A stretch of DNA of 64,000 nt from Saccharomycopsis fibuligera x Saccharomycopsis cf. fibuligera (Eukaryota > Ascomycota > Saccharomycetes > Ascoideales > Saccharomycopsidaceae). Below are positions 60,674 to 64,000 of the stretch, piece by piece. The notes under the pieces were generated by a model. It was given only the letters and a program-made list of their open reading frames with translations, had not been told where the DNA came from and did no database searches. Each line of letters begins with the position of its first letter. Position 1 is the first letter of the stretch. The translations under genes were made by a program, and so were the position numbers. Location of the stretch: the NCBI GenBank assembly GCA_001936135.1, contig CP012816.1, positions 685,501 through 749,500 on the forward strand, read 5' to 3'.

Positions 60674-62065
60674 TGCGTTTGTAAACTCACAAAGTGTTTT
60701 CACTTCCAGTGAATGAACTCGTTCTCAAAGGCAAATTTCTATACGACATGCACAGCAAAGCTAGAGCGGCTTATATCCCATTGGATGGTGAATTTATCCC
60801 CGCTTAAAGCTCCCGAGACTGTGTTGGAATTTCAGGTATTGTGGAAACACACATGTAGTACCACATGTAGTCTCTATGAAGGCCATTTTGGCGGCGCCTT
60901 CCCACTTTGGGCAGTTGCGGATACGAGCGCAGCGAAAAATTGCATACCCGCTAATTGCCGCCCGCTTGGCGATATAATTGGCTGGCGGAAGTACCGTTTG
61001 GCTGCCTAGGCTTGGATTGTCTTGGGTTCTTTGCATATTGTTTTTTTCCTTGTGGCACACCTTATCGTTTGAGGTTTAAGATCTATCTTGCTCCTAGCAG
61101 CGTGCCGCAGGCGGGGTTGGAAACCGCTAAACGTCGCTCTGTATGGCCGCTATATGGCTTGAACGATTGTTATTCTCCGACATCAAATTCGCCTGTCAAA
61201 GGACTGTCGTCCACCCTGCCAACCTGGCCAGCCTATTGTTGAACACAATGGCCAACCTCTTATTGTTGCGAACTTGCAAGTCTTTGTACTAACTACTATA
61301 CCAGCTCCATCTTTTTGGAATCACTGTAGCATCATGGATCAACTCCAATATGAAATACGGTGTAACTAATGAGGGCGGGATATGAAGTTGTCCATTACAA
61401 AATGATAGCAATATTCCACCAATCATGCGGCAAAACCAAACGTTACTGGTAGTGCCACTGCGAATAAAGACGCTGATGACGATGGTACACTCTTTTTCAG
61501 CGTCTCTACTACTATAATCTTTCTTTCAAGATTCACAGGTTCATTTCCTTGATATATGCGAACACGCATATCTTGAAAAAGAGTTACATAGACTGATATC
61601 GATTACAAGTCGCACACAAACCACGAAGCTTTTAATCTGGCTCGATGATGTAAGATTGAAAGTTAACCCAATCTTTGCGACATGCTTACTGGAAAAGTTG
61701 AGTGACGCAGGCATGTATCGAACTCCGATAATAGATACTTCTCATACTTCCCTAAATTGCACTTTTTTTTTTTTTTCCAGATACCAAGTACCAAGTATCC
61801 AGACCATGGATACCAGGACTACGTGCTAGATCTTTCCCGTAATTGCTGCTTATAGTGTGATGGAAAGGGGATACCCGGACATTCATATACCGCTCTGATG
61901 GGCGTACTAGAGGCTCTCATAGCAGAAGAAAAGTGTATATTTAAAAATGAAAGGTTCCAAGCTTATCTTCTTTAAGACCACGGCAGTAGTTTGTAGAGCT
62001 GCTACTCAAAACTTAGCATTTTGCTACCGTTGGCGCTACCAGGGGCACCTTTTGGCTGCAATGAA

Positions 62066-63553
62066 ATGAGGTATAGTAAAACAATTGCTTCTACCGGCGA
62101 TACACTAACTGGAAATTGGCTAACGGTATCATGGACTCGCGAAACTCAATACAATAAAGCTCTAAACGCTAGCTCCCAGGACTACAAATATCCAGAATTA
62201 AGGTTTCCCGTATTCGCTCTGGAATGTGGCTTGCAGTCTTCTTATGAAGGCGCGGCACTTGACTTGAAGAGACCGAATATTGTCAAACACATGTCATGGT
62301 CTAAAGATGGTACCACCCTAATCACCATCAATGATGATTTTGCCGTTAGAATGTATGTAATTCCGGCAGACATAGCCGGTAACGCTTCTAAGAAAAACAA
62401 CCAAACAAACCTGGAGGAACCGCAGTTAATGATCCCGTTGAATAGAATATTTAGACAGAACTCCATATTGTCACATTCGGTAAATCCTGGGTTTTGTCTC
62501 TATGATGAGCGCTCTTATAGCTATGGCTTAAATAATATATTGATCGCCGAGCGGCAATTACCAATCAAGTTAGTATCATTGATACCAGAGGAAAATAACT
62601 CCTTGGATCCAGTGCTTAGCAACTATCATTTCAAAGACAAGGAAAATGAAAAGTATTTTGATAGTTTCTCTTTAAATTTCATCAACAATGGGAATTTTCT
62701 TGCTGGCAGTAAAGATCAGTTGGGAATTTTTAATTTAGACTACAGTGAGCCCGTTGCCCATTTTAAAATGCCAAACCTTATCCGAGAATTTGATTATAAT
62801 GTGGAAGACAAGCAGTTAGCTAGCACGGGGAAAAAGGCTGGAATTCTCAGCACAATTACTAATTGCAAATCTGAACCAAATTGTTGTTACTTAGGGAGTT
62901 ACCTTAACAAATTTTGCGTGATTGACCTAAACTCACAAAAGCTAACGGCGAACAAGTCTTTCGCACAGTACCGTGATGGTATTGGAAATGGGATCTACCA
63001 AATAATTGAGTCAGATAACAACAATTACGTCTATTTGATGACTCGGCGCGGCAATTCGATCCCAATTCTTGATAAGAGAATGAACTACAACGTTGTGGAC
63101 ATGTTGAATGAATGGCAATACAGCGAAAACCAAAGTATGGACGGGAAACCAGAACTCTCAAACCAGAAATGCTTCGGAGATTCGTTAGCCAACAATCAGG
63201 GCCTCATAGCTGGAAACCAGTTTAACCAAGTTAAATTGTGGCCGGATAGTGCTATTGGTATTGGTGGTAAACCTGAAATTCTTATGGAACCATCTTGTGA
63301 CGTTAGCAGCTACGGTACTGCCCTGCGAGCAATTGGAAACGTAAGAAACGCTAGGTGTACGAATGCCGCCACAACCACAACTATTGGATCAGTACAAATC
63401 AACCCTGTCTGGAGTGACATTCTAGCCTATTCTCAAGGCCATCGCGATGTTCAAACCACCTACGACGACAGCAGCGATGAAGAAGAAGAGATAGAAAAAG
63501 ACGTTTCTGCAGAGACATGCAACGGTGTGAAAATTGCTGCGTTCAGTGCATGA
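62066..63553 (+). CDS. SWT21: WD40 spliceosome-associated protein Swt21
   Basis: Swt21 associates with the U1/commitment complex and aids pre-mRNA splicing in S. cerevisiae. Matches to the yeast protein: HMSWSKDGTTLITINDDFAV against DIFWSCDGTSFVSVHNDFGI, RIFRQNSILSHSVNPGFCLY against RFFRNQSIVSCAIDPFYTLY, and later GNGIYQIIESDNNNYVYLMTRR against GGIVQILTSDNGRYVYVVRR. WD-like blades run about 85-440. The C-terminus is acidic (DDSSDEEEEIEKD). 495 residues, longer than the 357 of S. cerevisiae through N- and C-terminal extensions. The apparent frame begins at a TTG at 62021; ATG 62066 is used. An ATG at 62061 (ATG AAA TGA) overlaps the start out of frame. Confidence 0.84.
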   Translation: MRYSKTIASTGDTLTGNWLTVSWTRETQYNKALNASSQDYKYPELRFPVFALECGLQSSYEGAALDLKRPNIVKHMSWSKDGTTLITINDDFAVRMYVIPADIAGNASKKNNQTNLEEPQLMIPLNRIFRQNSILSHSVNPGFCLYDERSYSYGLNNILIAERQLPIKLVSLIPEENNSLDPVLSNYHFKDKENEKYFDSFSLNFINNGNFLAGSKDQLGIFNLDYSEPVAHFKMPNLIREFDYNVEDKQLASTGKKAGILSTITNCKSEPNCCYLGSYLNKFCVIDLNSQKLTANKSFAQYRDGIGNGIYQIIESDNNNYVYLMTRRGNSIPILDKRMNYNVVDMLNEWQYSENQSMDGKPELSNQKCFGDSLANNQGLIAGNQFNQVKLWPDSAIGIGGKPEILMEPSCDVSSYGTALRAIGNVRNARCTNAATTTTIGSVQINPVWSDILAYSQGHRDVQTTYDDSSDEEEEIEKDVSAETCNGVKIAAFSA

Positions 63554-64000
63554 GAGAGCGTCTTTGCGCGTGAAAGAAGGCAAAAAAAATTTTAGTTTTC
63601 TTAGTTTTTCTTGTTTTCCGCCACAAAATAAAAATAAAAAAAAATTTTTTTTTTTGATGGCAAAGCAAGAAAAAGGGAGCTCATTAAATCAAATTGAGGA
63701 GAACGTATCAAGAAGCTAAGGCAGTATTTAAGGTAAACCAGTTCAACATTAAGCAATTTCTTTGCAATCCAATTTTGAAGCAGTAGCCTTGAGACTTTTT
63801 CAATTTGGATCTTGAAACTTCAGAGAGTTTCCTTCTAGTTTTCTCCTTGCCTTTATCAGTGCAGTTTCTTTTTTTTTTTTTTTTTTTTTATTTTTTTTTT
63901 TTTTTTTGTTACTTTTTTTCTTTGGAGCGACAATTTTTTTTGTCTCAGGAGCAGCGTAAAATATTTTTTCCTGCATTGGAGAAAGAAAGAGAAAAAAAAA
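63554..64000. other. right-edge intergenic region
   Basis: T-runs at about 63642-63655, 63869-63907 and 63914-63921. A minus-strand frame from about 63850 down to a stop near 63711 reads Lys/Arg-rich residues but runs into poly(A), so it is not called as a gene. The next gene is probably outside the window. Confidence 0.4.

Larger units (their letters stand above)
59760..62065. promoter_or_regulatory. divergent intergenic region, YOR1 / SWT21 (2.3 kb)
   Basis: GC-richer than average to about 61.2 kb, then AT-rich. TATA-like TTATATATATAG at about 59954-59965 would serve YOR1. Two CCGCGG elements are listed separately. Open frames at 60371-60712, 60713-61009 and 60955-61242 have no family similarity. 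Confidence 0.5.

Noticed and set aside
60371-61242. Three plus-strand frames in the YOR1/SWT21 gap
   Set aside because: They start partly at non-ATG codons, have repeat-derived composition and overlap likely promoter sequence.
61690-61735. tRNA-like B-box (TATCGAACTCC, reverse orientation)
   Set aside because: No matching A-box or acceptor stem at tRNA spacing.
63711-63850. Minus-strand Lys/Arg-rich frame at the right edge
   Set aside because: It runs upstream into two long poly(A) tracts and no ribosomal or other family could be matched.
1-64000. Search for LTRs, transposases, reverse transcriptase, virus-like genes or CRISPR arrays
   Set aside because: No such motif, terminal repeat or spacer array was recognised on either strand.

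Overview
This window is nuclear DNA from an ascomycete budding yeast (Saccharomycotina). The genes are dense and mostly intron-poor. The recognisable products (Gpi13, Sfi1, Nrd1, Pdx3, Wpl1/Rad61, Ubc1, Pop2, Bre5, Hsp104, Csn5, Cdc20, Yor1, Swt21) are all yeast-type. Introns carry the TACTAAC branch point, and intergenic regions are full of poly(dA:dT). Leucine is written almost entirely as TTG, CTT or CTA in the best conserved genes, and the single CTG in HSP104 falls at a hydrophilic position. Together with long Asn, Gln, Ser and Ala runs this suggests the CUG-Ser clade (Candida/Lodderomyces/Debaryomyces relatives), but that is inferred, not proven. No tRNA, rRNA, CRISPR array, transposon, LTR or virus-like element was recognised.

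Layout. From 1 to 6 kb the DNA is GC-rich: the 5' part of a spliced DUR3-type solute:sodium symporter (-) runs off the left edge, then a repeat-rich promoter, then GPI13 (+). From 7 to 13.3 kb come SFI1 (-) and a GPI-anchored wall protein (+). From 13.9 to 21.4 kb are NRD1, PDX3 and RAD61/WPL1, all (-). A (+) gene whose C-terminus resembles the RAD51-binding motif of RAD51AP1 is divergent from RAD61. From 24.9 to 32.5 kb are a Zn2Cys6 regulator, UBC1 and POP2, all (-). From 33.4 to 44.4 kb are an unknown gene, BRE5, HSP104 and CSN5/RRI1, all (+). CDC20 (-) follows, divergent from a Myb-domain gene (+). A gap of about 3.3 kb leads to a three-RRM protein (+), then YOR1 (-) and SWT21 (+).

Four genes contain introns that open-frame calling alone would miss: the symporter, NRD1, PDX3 and POP2. 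For each, the splice sites were located and the joined reading frame was checked. Five apparent open frames (SFI1, CSN5, YOR1, SWT21 and the gene at 33.4 kb) begin at non-ATG codons; their starts are moved here to the first in-frame ATG.

There is no operon-like pathway. Chromosome and cell-cycle functions are nonetheless frequent (SFI1, RAD61/WPL1, the RAD51AP1-like gene, CDC20, the Myb gene), as are RNA metabolism (NRD1, POP2, the RRM gene, SWT21) and ubiquitin/Nedd8 control (UBC1, BRE5, CSN5, CDC20).
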